A stretch of 64,000 nt of DNA from Climacium dendroides (GCA_950106755.1 OX467088.1:14988001-15052000), one strand, 5' to 3'. Positions 24,705-38,901 are shown, counted from the stretch's first letter. The notes: generated by a model from the letters alone, not told the origin. Translations and numbers: made by a program.

Positions 24705-26435
24705 AGGAAAATACTGTAAAGGCAATGCGTGACAAATTCAACAAAATAGAATTAGGCTTGCCTTGCACTTGAAGGGCCACAATCATTTCAAACCTCATAG
24801 ACATTGCACGTAGGAAAAGGAATGCAAGAATACTTGACAAAAGCAAATGACGCAAGATATCATTTTCAAATTATTTGTAACAACTTATTTTATGGTCTAA
24901 ATTGGAAGGCAATGCGTGAGAATTTCAAGAACACATCGTCGCCTTGCCTTGTACTTTAACACCGGAACTTCAAATATCATAGATATTGCACGTTCAAATA
25001 TGCAAGCTAAGAAAATGTATTAGTTGCCAATGCTCCAAGCCTTCTTTTTCCAGTTGGAAAATGGTAATTCAAGGAAAATACTGTAAAGGCAATGCGTGAC
25101 AAATTCAACAAAATAGAATTAGGCTTGCCTTGCACTTGAAGGGCCACAATCATTTCAAACCTCATAGACATTGCACGTAGGAAAAAGAATGCAAGAATAC
25201 TTGACAAAAGCAAATGACGCAAGATATCATTTTCAAATTATTTGTAACAACTTATTTTATGGTCTAAATTGGAAGGCAATGCGTGAGAATTTCAAGAACA
25301 CATTGTTGACTTGCCTTGTACTTTAACACCGCAACTTTAAATATCATAGATATTGCATGTTCAAATATGCAAGCAAAGAAAATGGATTAGTTGCAAATGC
25401 TCCAAGCCTTCCTTTTCCAGTTGGAAAATGGTAATTCAAGGAAAATACTGTAAAGGCAATGCGTGACAAATTCAACAAAATAGAATTAGGCTTGCCTTGC
25501 ACTTGAAGGGCCACAATCATTTCAAACCTCATAGACATTGCACGTAGGAAAAGGAATGCAAGAATACTTGACAAAAGCAAATGACGCAAGATATCATTTT
25601 CAAATTATTTGTAACAACTTATTTTATGGTCTAAATTGGAAGGCAATGCGTGAGAATTTCAAGAACACATCGTCGCCTTGCCTTGTACTTTAACACCGGA
25701 ACTTCAAATATCATAGATATTGCACGTTCAAATATGCAAGCTAAGAAAATGTATTAGTTGCCAATGCTCCAAGCCTTCTTTTTCCAGTTGGAAAATGGTA
25801 ATTCAAGGAAAATACTGTAAAGGCAATGCGTGACAAATTCAACAAAATAGAATTAGGCTTGCCTTGCACTTGAAGGGCCACAATCATTTCAAACCTCATA
25901 GACATTGCACGTAGGAAAAAGAATGCAAGAATACTTGACAAAAGCAAATGACGCAAGATATCATTTTCAAATTATTTGTAACAACTTATTTTATGGTCTA
26001 AATTGGAAGGCAATGCGTGAGAATTTCAAGAACACATTGTTGACTTGCCTTGTACTTTAACACCGCAACTTTAAATATCATAGATATTGCATGTTCAAAT
26101 ATGCAAGCAAAGAAAATGGATTAGTTGCAAATGCTCCAAGCCTTCCTTTTCCAGTTGGAAAATGGTAATTCAAGGAAAATACTGTAAAGGCAATGCGTGA
26201 CAAATTCAACAAAATAGAATTAGGCTTGCCTTGCACTTGAAGGGCCACAATCATTTCAAACCTCATAGACATTGCACGTAGGAAAAGGAATGCAAGAATA
26301 CTTGACAAAAGCAAATGACGCAAGATATCATTTTCAAATTATTTGTAACAACTTATTTTATGGTCTAAATTGGAAGGCAATGCGTGAGAATTTCAAGAAC
26401 ACATCGTCGCCTTGCCTTGTACTTTAACACCGGAA
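24705..26435 (+). repeat. 734-bp dimer tandem duplication
   Basis: Positions 24705-25701 match 25439-26435. Shared markers are GCAAGCTAAG (25002/25736), GGAAAAAGAATGC (25181/25915) and AAAATGGATTAGTTGCAAATG (25380/26114). The limits are ATTCCAGG at 24704 and GGAAGTTC at 26436. Confidence 0.83.
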
Positions 26436-29400
26436 GTTCAAATATCATAGATATTGCACGTTCAAATATGGAAACAAAGAAAATGTATTAGTTGCCAATG
26501 CTCCAAGCCTTCCTTTTCCATTTGGAAAATGGTAATTCAAGGAAAATACTGTAAAGGCAATGCGTGACAAATTCAACAAAATAGAATTAGGCTTGCCTTG
26601 CACTTGAAGGGCCACAATCATTTCAAACCTCATAGACATTGCACGTAGGAAAAAGAATGCAAGAATACTTGACAAAAGCAAATGACGCACGATATCATTT
26701 TCAAATTATTTGTAACAACTTATTTTATGGTCTAAATTGGAAGGCAATGCGTGAGAATTTCAAGAACACATTGTTGACTTGCCTTGTACTTTAACACCGC
26801 AACTTTAAATATCATAGATATTGCATGTTCAAATATGCAAGCAAAGAAAATGTATTAGTTGCAAATGCTCCAAGCCTTCCTTTTCCAGTTGGAAAATGGT
26901 AATTCAAGGAAAATACTGTAAAGGCAATGCGTGACAAATTCAACAAAATAGAATTAGGCTTGCCTTGCACTTGAAGGGCCACAATCATTTCAAACCTCAT
27001 ACACATTGCACGTAGGAAAAGGAATGCAAGAATACTTGACAAAAGCAAATGTCGCAAGATATCATTTTCAAATTATTTGTAACAACTTATTTTATGGTCT
27101 AAATTGGAAGGCAATGCGTGAGAATTTCAAAAACACATTGTGGACTTGCCTTGTACTTTAACAATGGAACATCAAATCTCATAGATATTGCACGTTCAAA
27201 TATGCAAGCAAAGAAAATGTATTAGTTGCCAATGCTCCAAGCCTTCTTTTTCCAGTTGGAAAATGGTAATTCAAGGAAAATACTGTAAAGGCAATGCGTG
27301 GCAGATTCAACAAAATAGAATTAGGGATGCCTTGCACTCGGAGGGCCACAATCATTTCAAACCTCATACACATTGCACGTAGGAAATGGAATGCAAGAAT
27401 ACTTGACAAAAGCAAATGTTGGAAGATATCATTTTCAAATTATTTGTAACAACTTATTTTATGGTCTAAATTGGAAGGCAATGCGTGAGAATTTCAAGAA
27501 CACATCGTCGACTTGCCTTGTACTTTAACGCCGGAACATCAAATCTCATGCATATTGCACGTCAAAATATGCAACCAAAGAAAATGTATTAGTTGCCAAT
27601 GCTCCAAGCCTTCCTTTTCCAGTTGGAAAATGGTAATTCAAGGAAAATACTGTAAAGGCAATGCGTGACAAATTCAACAAAATAGAATTAGGCTTGCCTT
27701 GCACTTGAAGGGCCACAATCATTCCAAACCTCATAGACATTGCACGTAGGAAAAGGAATGCAAGAATACTTGACAAAAGCAATTGTCGCAAGATATCATT
27801 TTCAAATTATTTGTAACAACTTATTTTATGGTCTAAATTCGAAGGCAATGCGTGAGAATTTCAAGAATACATTGTTGACTTGCCTTGTACTTTAACGCCG
27901 GAACATCAAATCTCATGCATATTGCACGTCAAAATATGCAACCAAAGAAAATGTATTAGTTGCCAATGCTCCAAGCCTTTCTTTTCCAGTTGGAAAATGG
28001 TAAATCAAGGAAAATACTGTAAAGGCAATGCGTGGCAGATTCATCAAAATAGAACTAGGGATGCCTTGCACTCGGAGGGCCACAATCATTTCAAACCACA
28101 TACACATTGCACGTAGGAAAAGGAAATCAAGAATACTTGACAAAAACAAATGTTGCAAGATATCATTTTCAAATTATTTGTAACAACTTATTTTAGGGTC
28201 TAAATTGGAAGGCAATGCGTGAGAATTTCAAGAACACATCGTCGACTTGCCTTGTACTTTAACACCGGAACATCAAATCTCATGCATATTGCACGGCCAA
28301 ATATGCAAACAAAGAAAATGTATTAGTTGCCAATGCTGCAAGCCTTTCTTTTCCAGTTGGAAAATGGTAATTCAAGGAAAATACTGTAAAGGCAATGCGT
28401 GGCAGATTCATCAAAATAGAACTAGGGATGCCTTGCACTCGGAGGGCCACAATCATTTCAAACCACATACACATTGCACGTAGGAAATGGAATGCAAGAA
28501 TACTTGACAAAATCAAATGTTGGAAGATATCATTTTCAAATTATTTGTAACAACTTATTTTATGGTCTAAATTCGAAGGCAATGCGTGAGAATTTCAAGA
28601 TAACATTGTTGACTTGCCTTGTACTTTAACGCCGGAACATCAAATCTCATGCATATTGCACGTCAAAATATGCAACCAAAGAAAATGTATTAGTTGCAAA
28701 TGCTCCAAGCCTTCCTTTTCCAGTTGGAAAATGGTAATTCAAGGAAAATACTGTAAAGGCAATGCGTGGCAGATTCATCAAAATAGAACTAGGGATGCCT
28801 TGCACTCGGAGGGCCACAATCATTTCAAACCACATACACATTGCACGTAGGAAAAGGAAATCAAGAATACTTGACAAAAACAAATGTTGCAAGATATCAT
28901 TTTCAAATTATTTGTAACAACTTATTTTATGGTCTAAATTGGAAGGCAATGCGTGAGAATTTCAAGAACACATCGTCGACTTGCCTTGTACTTTAACGCC
29001 GGAACATCAAATCTCATGCATATTGCACGTCAAAATATGCAACCAAAGAAAATGTATTAGTTGCCAATGCTCCAAGCCTTCCTTTTCCATTTGGAAAATG
29101 GTAATTCAAGGAAAATACTGTAAAGGCAATGCGTGACAAATTCAACAAAATAGAATTAGGCTTGCCTTGCACTTGAAGGGCCACAATCATTTCAAACCTC
29201 ATAGACATTGCACGTAGGAAAAGGAATGCAAGAATACTTGACAAAAGCAATTGTCGCAAGATATCATTTTCAAATTATTTGTAACAACTTATTTTATGGT
29301 CTAAATTGGAAGGCAATGCGTGAGAATTTCAAGAATACATTGTTGACTTGCCTTGTACTTTAACAAGGGAACATCAAATCTCATGCATATTGCACCTCAA

Positions 29401-30592
29401 AATATGCAAGCAAAGAAAATGTATTAGTTGCCAATGCTCCAAGCCTTCCTTTTCCAGTTGGAAAATGGTAATTCAAGGAAAATACTGTAAAGGCAATGCG
29501 TGGCAGATTCATCAAAATAGAATTAGGGATGCCTTGCACTCGGAGGGCCACAATCATTTCAAACCTCATACACATTGCATGTACGAAAAGGAATGCAAGA
29601 ATACTTGACAAAATCAAATGTTGGAAGATATCATTTTCAAATTATTTGTAACAACTTATTCTATGGTCTAAATTGGAAGGCAATGTGTGAGAATTTCATG
29701 AACCCCTTGTCGACGTTCCTTGTACTTTAATACTGGAACATCAAATATCATACATATTGCACGGCCAAATATGCAAGCAAAGAAAATGTAGAAGTTGCCA
29801 ATGCTCCAAGCCTTCCTTTTCCAGTTGGAAAATGGTAATTCAAAGAAAATACTGTAAAGGCAATGCGTGGCAAATTCAACAAAATAGAATTAGGCTTGCC
29901 TTGCACTTGGAGGGTCACAATCATTTCAAACCTCATAGACATTGCACGTAGGAAAAGGAATGCAAGAATACTTGACAAAAGCAAATGACGCAAGATATCA
30001 TTTTCAAATTATTTGTAACAACTTATTTTATGGTCTAAATTGGAAGGCAATGCGTGAGAATTTCAAGAACACATTGTTGACTTGCCTTGTACTTTAACAA
30101 GGCAACATCAAATCTCATGCATATTGCACCTCAAAATATGCAAGCAAAGAAAATGTATTAGTTGCCAATGCTCCAAGCCTTCCTTTTCTAGTTGGAAAAT
30201 GGTAATTCAAGGAAAATACTGTAAAGGCAATGCGTGGCAGATTCATCAAAATAGAATTAGGGATGCCTTGCACTCGGAGGGCCACAATCATTTCAAACCA
30301 CATACACATTGCACGTAGGAAATGGAATGCAAGAATACTTGACAAAATCAAATGTTGCAAGATATCATTTTCAAATTATTTGTAACAACTTATTTTATGG
30401 TCTAAATTGGAAGGCAATGCGTGAGAATTTCAAGAACACATTGTTGACATGCCTTGTACTTTAACACCGGAACATCAAATCTCATACATATTGCACCTCA
30501 AAATATGCAAGCAAAGAAAATGTATTAGTTGCCAATGCTCCAAGCCTTCCTTTTCCAATTGGAAAATGGTAATTCAAGGAAAATACTGTAAA

Positions 30593-30960
30593 GGCAATGC
30601 GTGACAAATTCAACAAAATAGAATTAGGCTTGCCTTGCACTTGAAGGGCCACAATCATTTCAAACCTCATAGACATTGCTCGTAGGAAATGGAATGCAAG
30701 AATACTTGGCAAAATCAAATGTTGGAAGATATCATTTTCAAATTATTTGTAACAACTTATTTTATGGTCTAAATTAGAAGGCAATGCGTGAGAATTTCAA
30801 GAATACATTGTTGACTTGCCTTGTACTTTACCCCGGGAACATGAAATCTCATGCATATTGCACGTCAAAATATGCAACCAAAGAAAATGTATTAGTTGCC
30901 AATGCTCCAAGCCTTCCTTTTCTAGTTGGAAAATGGTAATTCAAGGAAAATACTGTAAAG
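30593..30960 (+). repeat. 368-bp block shared with 34263-34630
   Basis: The block lies exactly ten monomers (3,670 bp) from its partner. It holds the rare markers GACATTGCTCG, ATACTTGGCAAAATC, TCTAAATTAGAAGG and TACCCCGGGAACATG. One difference was seen, TTTCAAGAA against TTTCATGAA at 30800/34470. The intervening monomers are not duplicated with it, so this looks like a conversion tract or the remnant of an older duplication. Confidence 0.72.
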
Positions 30961-32961
30961 ACAATGCGTGACATATTCAACAAAATAGAATTAGGCTTGC
31001 CTTGCACTTGAAGGGCCACAATCATTTCAAACCTCATAGACATTGCACGTAGGAAAAGGAATGCAAGAATACTTGACAAAAGCAAATGACGCAAGATATC
31101 ATTTTCAAATTATTTGTAACAACTTCTTTTATGGTCTAAATTGGAAGGCAATGCGTGAGAATTTCAAGAACACATCGTCGACTCGCCTTGTACTTTAACA
31201 CCGGAACATCAAATCTCATGCATATTGCACGGCCAAATATGCAAACAAAGAAAATGTATTAGTTGCCAATGCTCCAAGCCTTTCTTTTCCAGTTGGAAAA
31301 TGGTAATTCAAGGAAAATACTGTAAAGGCAATGCGTGGCAGATTCATCAAAATAGAACTAGGGATGCCTTGCACTCGGAGGGCCACAATCATTTCAAACC
31401 ACATACACATTGCACGTAGGAAAAGGAAATCAAGAATACTTGACAAAAACAAATGTTGCAAGATATCATTTTCAAATTATTTGTAACAACTTATTTTAGG
31501 GTCTAAATTGGAAGGCAATGCGTGAGAATTTCAAGAACACATCGTCGACTTGCCTTGTACTTTAACACCGGAACATCAAATCTCATGCATATTGCACGGC
31601 CAAATATGCAAACAAAGAAAATGTATTAGTTGCCAATGCTCCAAGCCTTTCTTTTCCAGTTGGAAAATGGTAATTCAAGGAAAATACTGTAAAGGCAATG
31701 CGTGGCAGATTCATCAAAATAGAACTAGGGATGCCTTGCACTCGGAGGGCCACAATCATTTCAAACCACATACACATTGCACGTAGGAAATGGAATGCAA
31801 GAATACTTGACAAAATCAAATGTTGGAAGATATCATTTTCAAATTATTTGTAACAACTTATTTTATGGTCTAAATTGGAAGGCAATGCGTGAGAATTTCA
31901 AGAACACATCGTCGACTTGCCTTGTACTTTAACAACGGAACATCAAATCTCATGCTTATTGCACCTCAAAATATGCAAGCAAAGAAAATGTATTAGTTGC
32001 CAATACTCCAAGCCTTCCTTTTCCAGTTGGAAAATGGTAATTCAAGGAAAATACTGTAAAGGCAATGCGTGACAAATTCAACAAAATAGAATTAGGCTTG
32101 CCTTGCACTTGGAGGGTCACAATCATTTAAAACCTCATAGACATTGCACGTAGGAAAAGGAATGCATGAATACTTGACAAAAGCAAATGACGCAAGATAT
32201 CATTTTCAAATTATTTGTAACAACTTGTTTTATGGTCTAAATTGGAAGGCAATGCGTGAGAATTTCAAGAAAACATCGTCGACTCGCATTGTACTTTAAC
32301 ACCGGAACATCAAATCTCATGCATATTGCACGGCCAAATATGCAAACAAAGAAAATGTATTAGTTGCCAATGCTCCAAGCCTTCCTTTTCCAGTTGGAAA
32401 ATGGTAATTCAAGGAAAATACTGTAAAGGCAATGCGTGACAAATTCAACAAAATAGAATTAGGCTTGCCTTGCACTTGAAGGGCCACAATCATTTCCAAC
32501 CTCATAGACATTGCACGTAGGAAAAGGAATGCAAGAATACTTGACAAAAGCAAATGTCGCAAGATATCATTTTCAAATTATTTGTAACAACTTATTTTAC
32601 GGTCTAAATTGGAAGGCAATGCGTGAGAATTCCAAGAACACATTGTTGACTTGCCTTGTACTTTAACAAGGCAACATCAAATCTCATGCATATTGCACCT
32701 CAAAATATGCAAGCAAAGAAAATGTATTAGTTGCCAATGCTCCAAGCCTTCCTTTTCTAGTTGGAAAATGGTAATTCAAGGAAAATACTGTAAAGGCAAT
32801 GCGTGACAAATTCAACAAAATAGAATTAGGCTTGCCTTGCACTTGAAGGGCCACAATCATTTCAAACCTCATAGACATTGCACGTAGGAAAAGGAATGCA
32901 AGAATACTTGACAAAAGCAAATGACGCAAGATATCATTTTCAAATTATTTGTAACAACTTC

Positions 32962-34261
32962 TTTTATGGTCTAAATTGGAAGGCAATGCGTGAGAATTTC
33001 AAGAACACATCGTCGACTCGCCTTGTACTTTAACACCGGAACATCAAATCTCATGCATATTGCACGGCCAAATATGCAAACAAAGAAAATGTATTAGTTG
33101 CCAATGCTCCAAGCCTTTCTTTTCCAGTTGGAAAATGGTAATTCAAGGAAAATACTATAAAGGCAATGCGTGGCAGATTCATCAAAATAGAATTAGGGAT
33201 GCCTTGCACTCGGAGGGCCACAATCATTTCAAACCACATACACATTGCACGTAGGAAATGGAATGCAAGAATACTTGACAAAATCAAATGTTGGAAGATA
33301 TCATTTTCAAATTATTTGTAACAACTTATTTTATGGTCTAAATTGGAAGGCAATGCGTGAGAATTTCAAGAACACATCGTCGACTTGCCTTGTACTTTAA
33401 CAACGGAACATCAAATCTCATGCTTATTGCACCTCAAAATATGCAAGCAAAGAAAATGTATTAGTTGCCAATACTCCAAGCCTTCCTTTTCCAGTTGGAA
33501 AATGGTAATTCAAGTAAAATACTGTAAAGGCAATGCGTGACAAATTCAACAAAATAGAATTAGGCTTGCCTTGCACTTGAAGGGCCACAATCATTTCAAA
33601 CCTCATACACATTGCACGTAGGAAAAGGAATGCAAGAATACTTGACAAAAGCAAATGTTGCAAGATATCAATTTCAAATTATTTGTAACAACTTATTTTA
33701 TGGTCTAAATTGGAAGGCAATGCGTGAGAATTTCAAGAACACATCGTCGACTCGCCTTGTACTTTAACACCGGAACATCAAATCTCATGCATATTGCACG
33801 GCCAAATATGCAAACAAAGAAAATGTATTAGTTGCCAATGCTCCAAGCCTTTCTTTTCCAGTTGGAAAATGGTAATTCAAGGAAAATACTATAAAGGCAA
33901 TGCGTGGCAGATTCATCAAAATAGAATTAGGGATGCCTTGCACTCGGAGGGCCACAATCATTTCAAACCACATACACATTGCACGTAGGAAATGGAATGC
34001 AAGAATACTTGACAAAATCAAATGTTGGAAGATATCATTTTCAAATTATTTGTAACAACTTATTTTATGGTCTAAATTGGAAGGCAATGCGTGAGAATTT
34101 CAAGAACACATCGTCGACTTGCCTTGTACTTTAACAACGGAACATCAAATCTCATGCTTATTGCACCTCAAAATATGCAAGCAAAGAAAATGTATTAGTT
34201 GCCAATACTCCAAGCCTTCCTTTTCCAGTTGGAAAATGGTAATTCAAGTAAAATACTGTAA
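32962..34261 (+). repeat. 734-bp-period duplication in zone 3
   Basis: Positions 32962-33527 match 33696-34261. Markers shared are GACTCGCC, CACGGCCAAATATGC, ACTATAAAGG, CTCATGCTTATTGC, CCAATACTCC and ATTCAAGTAAAATAC. A more distant relative lies at about 31494-32059. The 168 bp after each match differ, so the copies end at different sources. Confidence 0.75.
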
Positions 34262-34885
34262 TGGCAATGCGTGACAAATTCAACAAAATAGAATTAGGCT
34301 TGCCTTGCACTTGAAGGGCCACAATCATTTCAAACCTCATAGACATTGCTCGTAGGAAATGGAATGCAAGAATACTTGGCAAAATCAAATGTTGGAAGAT
34401 ATCATTTTCAAATTATTTGTAACAACTTATTTTATGGTCTAAATTAGAAGGCAATGCGTGAGAATTTCATGAATACATTGTTGACTTGCCTTGTACTTTA
34501 CCCCGGGAACATGAAATCTCATGCATATTGCACGTCAAAATATGCAACCAAAGAAAATGTATTAGTTGCCAATGCTCCAAGCCTTCCTTTTCTAGTTGGA
34601 AAATGGTAATTCAAGGAAAATACTGTAAAGGCAATGCGTGACATATTCAACAAAATAGAATTAGGCTTGCCTTGCACTTGGAGGGTCACAATCATTTCAA
34701 ACGTCATACACATTGCACGTAGGAAAAGGAATGCAAGAATACTTGACAAAACCAAATGACGCAAGATATCATTTGCAAATTATTTGTAACAACTTATTTT
34801 ATGGTCTAAATTGGAAGGCAATGCGTGAGAATTTCAAAAACACATCGTCGACTTGCCTTGTACTTTACCCCGGGATCATGAAATC

Positions 34886-35250
34886 TCATGCATATTGCAC
34901 GTCAAAATATGCAACCAAAGAAAATGTATTAGTTGCCAATGCTCCAAGCCTTCCTTTTCTAGATGGAAAATGGTAATTCAAGGAAAATACTGTAAAGGCA
35001 ATGCATGGCATATTCAACAAAATAGAATTAGGATGCCTTGCACTCGGAGGGCCACAATCATTTCAAACCACATACACATTGCACGTAGGAAAAGGAATGC
35101 AAGAATACTTGACAAAGCAAATGTGGCAAGATATCATTTTCAAATTATTTGTAACAACTTATTTTATGGTCTAAATTGGAAGGCAATGCGTGAGAATTTC
35201 AAGAACACATCGTCGACTTGCCTTGTACTTTAACGCCGGAACATCAAATA
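34886..35250 (+). repeat. 365-bp monomer, the shortest in the window
   Basis: Two single bases are missing: one in TAGGATGCC (TAGGGATGCC or TAGGCTTGCC elsewhere, near 35031) and one in GACAAAGCAAATG (GACAAAAGCAAATG elsewhere, near 35116). Together they open a plus-strand frame of 126 codons at 34853-35233. I treat that frame as accidental because it exists in this one copy only and crosses two lesions. Confidence 0.78.
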
Positions 35251-37436
35251 TCATGCATATTGCACGTCAAAATATGCAAGCAAAGAAATTGTATTAGTTG
35301 CCAATGCTCCAAGCCTTCCTTTTCCATTTGGAAAATGGTAATTCAAGGAAAATACTGTAAAGGCAATGCGTGACAAATTCATCAAAATAGAATTAGGGAT
35401 GCCTTGCACTCGGAGGGCCACAATCATTTCAAACCTCATAGACATTGCACGTAGGAAAAGGAAATCAAGAATACTTGACAAAAACAAATGTTGCAAGATA
35501 TCATTTTCAAATTATTTGTAACAACTTATTTTAGGGTCTAAATTGGAAGGCAATGCGTGAGAATTTCAAGAACATATCGTCGACTTGCCTTGTACTTTAA
35601 CGCCGGAACATCAAATCTCATGCATATTGCACGTCAAAATATGCAACCAAAGGAAATGTGGAAGTTGCCAATGCTCCAAGCCTTCCTTTTCTAGTTGGAA
35701 AATGGTAATTCAAGGAAAATACTGTAAAGGCAATGCGTGACATATTCAACAAAATAGAATTAGGCTTGCCCTGCACTTGGAGGGTCACAATCATTTCAAA
35801 CGTCATACACATTGCACGTAGGAAAAGGAATGCAAGAATACTTGACAAAACCAAATGACGCAAGATATCATTTGCAAATTATTTGTAACAACTTATTTTA
35901 TGGTCTAAATTGGAAGGCAATGCGTGAGAATTTCAAAAACACATCGTCGACTTGCCTCGTACTTTAATACCGGATCATCAAATATCATGGATATTGCACG
36001 TTCAAATATGCAAGCAAAGAAAATGTATTAGTTGCCAATGCTCCAAGCCCTCCTTTTCCAGTTGGAAAATCGTAATTCAAGGAAAATACTGTAAAGGCAA
36101 TGCGTGACATATTCAACAAAATAGAATTAGGCTTGCCTTGCACTTGGAGGGCCACAATCATTTCAAACCTCATAGACATTGCATGTAGGAAAAGGAAATC
36201 AAGAATACTTGACAAAAACAAATGTTGCAAGATATCATTTTCAAATTATTTGTAACAACTTATTTTAGGGTCTAAATTGGAAGGCAATGCGTGAGAGTTT
36301 CAAGAACACATCGTCGACTTGCCTTCTACTTTAACGCCGGAACATCAAATCTCATGCATATTGCACGTCAAAATATGCAACCAAAGGAAATGTGGAAGTT
36401 GCCAATGCTCCAAGCCTTCCTTTTCCAGTTGGAAAATGGTAATTCAAGGAAAATACTATAAAGGCAAGTCCTGACAGATTTAACAAAATAGAATTAGGCT
36501 TGCCTTGCACTTGGAGGGTCACAATCATTTCAAACCTCATAGACATTGCACGTAGGAAAAGGAAAGCAAGAATACTTGACAAATGCAAATGTTGCAAGAT
36601 ATCATTTTCAAATTATATATAACAACTTATTTTATGGTCTAAATTGGAAGGCAATGCGTGAGAATTTCAAGAACACATCGTCGACTTGCCTTGTACTTTA
36701 AGACCGGAACATCAAATATCATGCATATTGCACATCAAAATATGCAACCAAAGAAAATGTGGAAGTTGCCAATGCTCCAAGCCTTCCTTTTCCAGTTGGA
36801 AAATGGTAATTCAAGGAAAATACTGTAAAGGCAATGCGTGGCATATTCAACAAAATAGAATTAGGCTTGCCCTGCACTTGGAGGGTCACAATCATTTCAA
36901 ACGTTATAGACATTGCACGTAGGAAAAGGAATGCAAGAATACTTGACAAAACAAATGTTGCAAGATGTCATTTGCAAATTATTTGTAACAACTTATTTTA
37001 TGGTCTAAATTGGAAGGCAATGCGTGAGAATTTCAAGAACACATCGTCGACTTGCCTTGTACTTTAACACCGGAACATCAAATCTCATGCATATTGCACG
37101 GCCAAATATGCAAGCAAAGGAAATGTATTAGTTGCCAATGCTCCAAGCCTTCCTTTTCCAGTTGGAAAATGGTAATTCCAGGAAAATACTGTAAAGGCAA
37201 TGCGTGACATATTCAACAAAATAGAATTAGGCTTGCCTTGCACTTGAAGGGCCACAATCATTTCAAACCTCATAGACATTGCACGTAGGAAAAGGAAAGC
37301 AAGAATACTTGACAAATGCAAATGTTGCAAGATATCATTTTCAAATTATATATAACAACTTATTTTATGGTCTAAATTGGAAGGCAATGCGTGAGAATTT
37401 CAAGAACACATCGTCGACTTGCCTTGTACTTTAAGA

Positions 37437-38901
37437 CCGGAACAGCAAATCTCATGCATATTGCACGTCAAAATATACAAGCAAAGAAAATGTATTAGTT
37501 GCCAATGCTCCAAGCCTTCCTTTTCCAGTTGGAAAATGGTAATTCAAGGAAAATACTGTAAAGGCAATGCGTGACATATTCAACAAAATAGAATTAGGCT
37601 TGCCTTGCACTTGAAGGGCCACAATCATTTCAAACCTCATAGACATTGCACGTAGGAAAAGGAATGCAAGAATACTTGACAATTGCAAATGTGGCAAGAT
37701 ATCATTTTCAAATTATTTGTAACAACTTATTTTATGGTCTTAATTGGAAGGGAATGCGTGAGAATTTCAAGAACACATCGTCGACTTGCCTTGTACTTGA
37801 ATACCGGATCATCAAATATCATGGATATTGCGCGTTCAAATATGCAAGCAAAGAAAATGTATTAGTTGCCAATGCTCCAAGCCCTCCTTTTCCAGTTGGA
37901 AAATGGTAATTCAAGGAAAATACTGTAAAGGCAATGCAGGACATATTCAACAAAATAGAATTAGGCTTGCCCTGCACTTGGAGGGTCACAATCATTTCAA
38001 ACCTCATAGACATTGCACGTAGGAAAAGGAATGCAAGAATACTTGCCAAAACAAATGTTGCAAGATATCATTTTCAAATTATTTGTAACAACTTATTTTA
38101 TGGTCTAAATTGGAAGGCAATGCGTGAGAATTTCAAGAACACATCGTCGACTTGCCTCGTACTTTAATACCGGATCATCAAATATCATGGATATTGCACG
38201 TTCAAATATGCAAGCAAAGAAAATGTATTAGTTGCCAATGCTCCAAGCCCTCCTTTTCCAGTTGGAAAATGGTAATTCAAGGAAAATACTGTAAAGGCAA
38301 GTCCTGACAGATTCAACAAAATAGAATTAGGCTTGCCCTGCACTTGGAGGGTCACAATCATTTCAAACCTCATAGACATTGCACGTAGGAAAAGGAATGC
38401 AAGAATACTCGCCAAAACAAATGTTGCAAGATATCATTTTCAAATTATTTGTAACAACTTATTTTATGGTCTAAATTGGAAGGCAATGCGTGAGAATTTC
38501 AAGAACACATCGTCGACATGCCTCGTACTTTAATACCGGATCATCAAATATCATGGATATTGCACGTTCAAATATGCAAGCAAAGAAAATGTATTAGTTG
38601 CCAATGCTCCAAGCCCTCCTTTTCCAGTTGGAAAATGGTAATTCAAGGAAAATACTGTAAAGGCAAGTCCTGACAGATTCAACAAAATAGAATTAGGCTT
38701 GCCCTGCACTTGGAGGGACACAATCATTTCAAACCTCATAGACATTGCACGTAGGAAAAGGAATGCAAGAATACTTGACAAAACAAATGTTGCAAGATAT
38801 CATTTGCAAATTATTTGTAACAACTTATTTTATGGTCTAAATTGGAAGGCAATGCGTGAGAATTTCAAGAACACATCGTCGACTTGCCTTGTACTTGAAT
38901 A
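37437..38901 (+). repeat. Four-monomer higher-order repeat, copy a (1,465 bp)
   Basis: The unit starts at CCGGAACAGCAAATC and consists of one 367-bp and three 366-bp monomers. Monomer 1 has ATATACAAGC and AATTGCAAATGTGGC. Monomer 2 starts with TTGCGCGTTC and contains GCAGGACATATTC. Monomers 3 and 4 have AAGTCCTGACAG. The same order recurs at 40734 and, with one extra monomer, at 38902. Confidence 0.88.
37819..38184 (+). repeat. 366-bp monomer lineage with GACAAAACAAATG or GCCAAAACAAATG
   Basis: One A is missing relative to AAAAACAAATG. The lesion appears in monomers phased at 36719, 37819, 38185, 38551, 39651, 40017, 40383, 41116, 41482, 41848, 44416, 45149, 53222, 54322, 57257, 58357 and 59824. 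It is absent from zone 2. Similar one-base losses at 3697 and 34886 have AAAGCAAATG instead and may be independent. Confidence 0.78.

Larger units (their letters stand above)
2561..27130 (+). repeat. Zone 2: homogeneous family with large duplications
   Basis: Almost every monomer has half A of the form GACAAATTCAAC, GGCTTGCC, TTGAAGGG and AAAGCAAATGTCGCAAG or AAAGCAAATGACGCAAG. Within it, 7.6-24 kb is the most uniform part and repeats a small set of marked monomers. These carry GAAGTTCAAATATCATAGATATTGCACTTTC, CCATTTGG, GATTATCTGG, GGAAAGCAAG and CACAATATC variants in fixed combinations. This is the signature of recent amplification by several-monomer units. About 67 monomers are in this zone. 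Confidence 0.8.
27131..37436 (+). repeat. Zone 3: mosaic of monomer families
   Basis: Monomers with half A of the GGCAGATTCATC, AGGGATGCC, CTCGGAGGG type and with CAAATGTTGGAAG or CAAATGTTGCAAG are interspersed with zone-2-like monomers. Half B also switches between CACGTCAAAATATGCAACC, CACCTCAAAATATGCAAGC and CACGGCCAAATATGCAAAC. The combinations look shuffled, with few long exact repeats. Exceptions are the 566-bp match at 32962-34261 and the 368-bp match between 30.6 and 34.3 kb. I infer an older, less homogenised part of the array. Confidence 0.72.
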
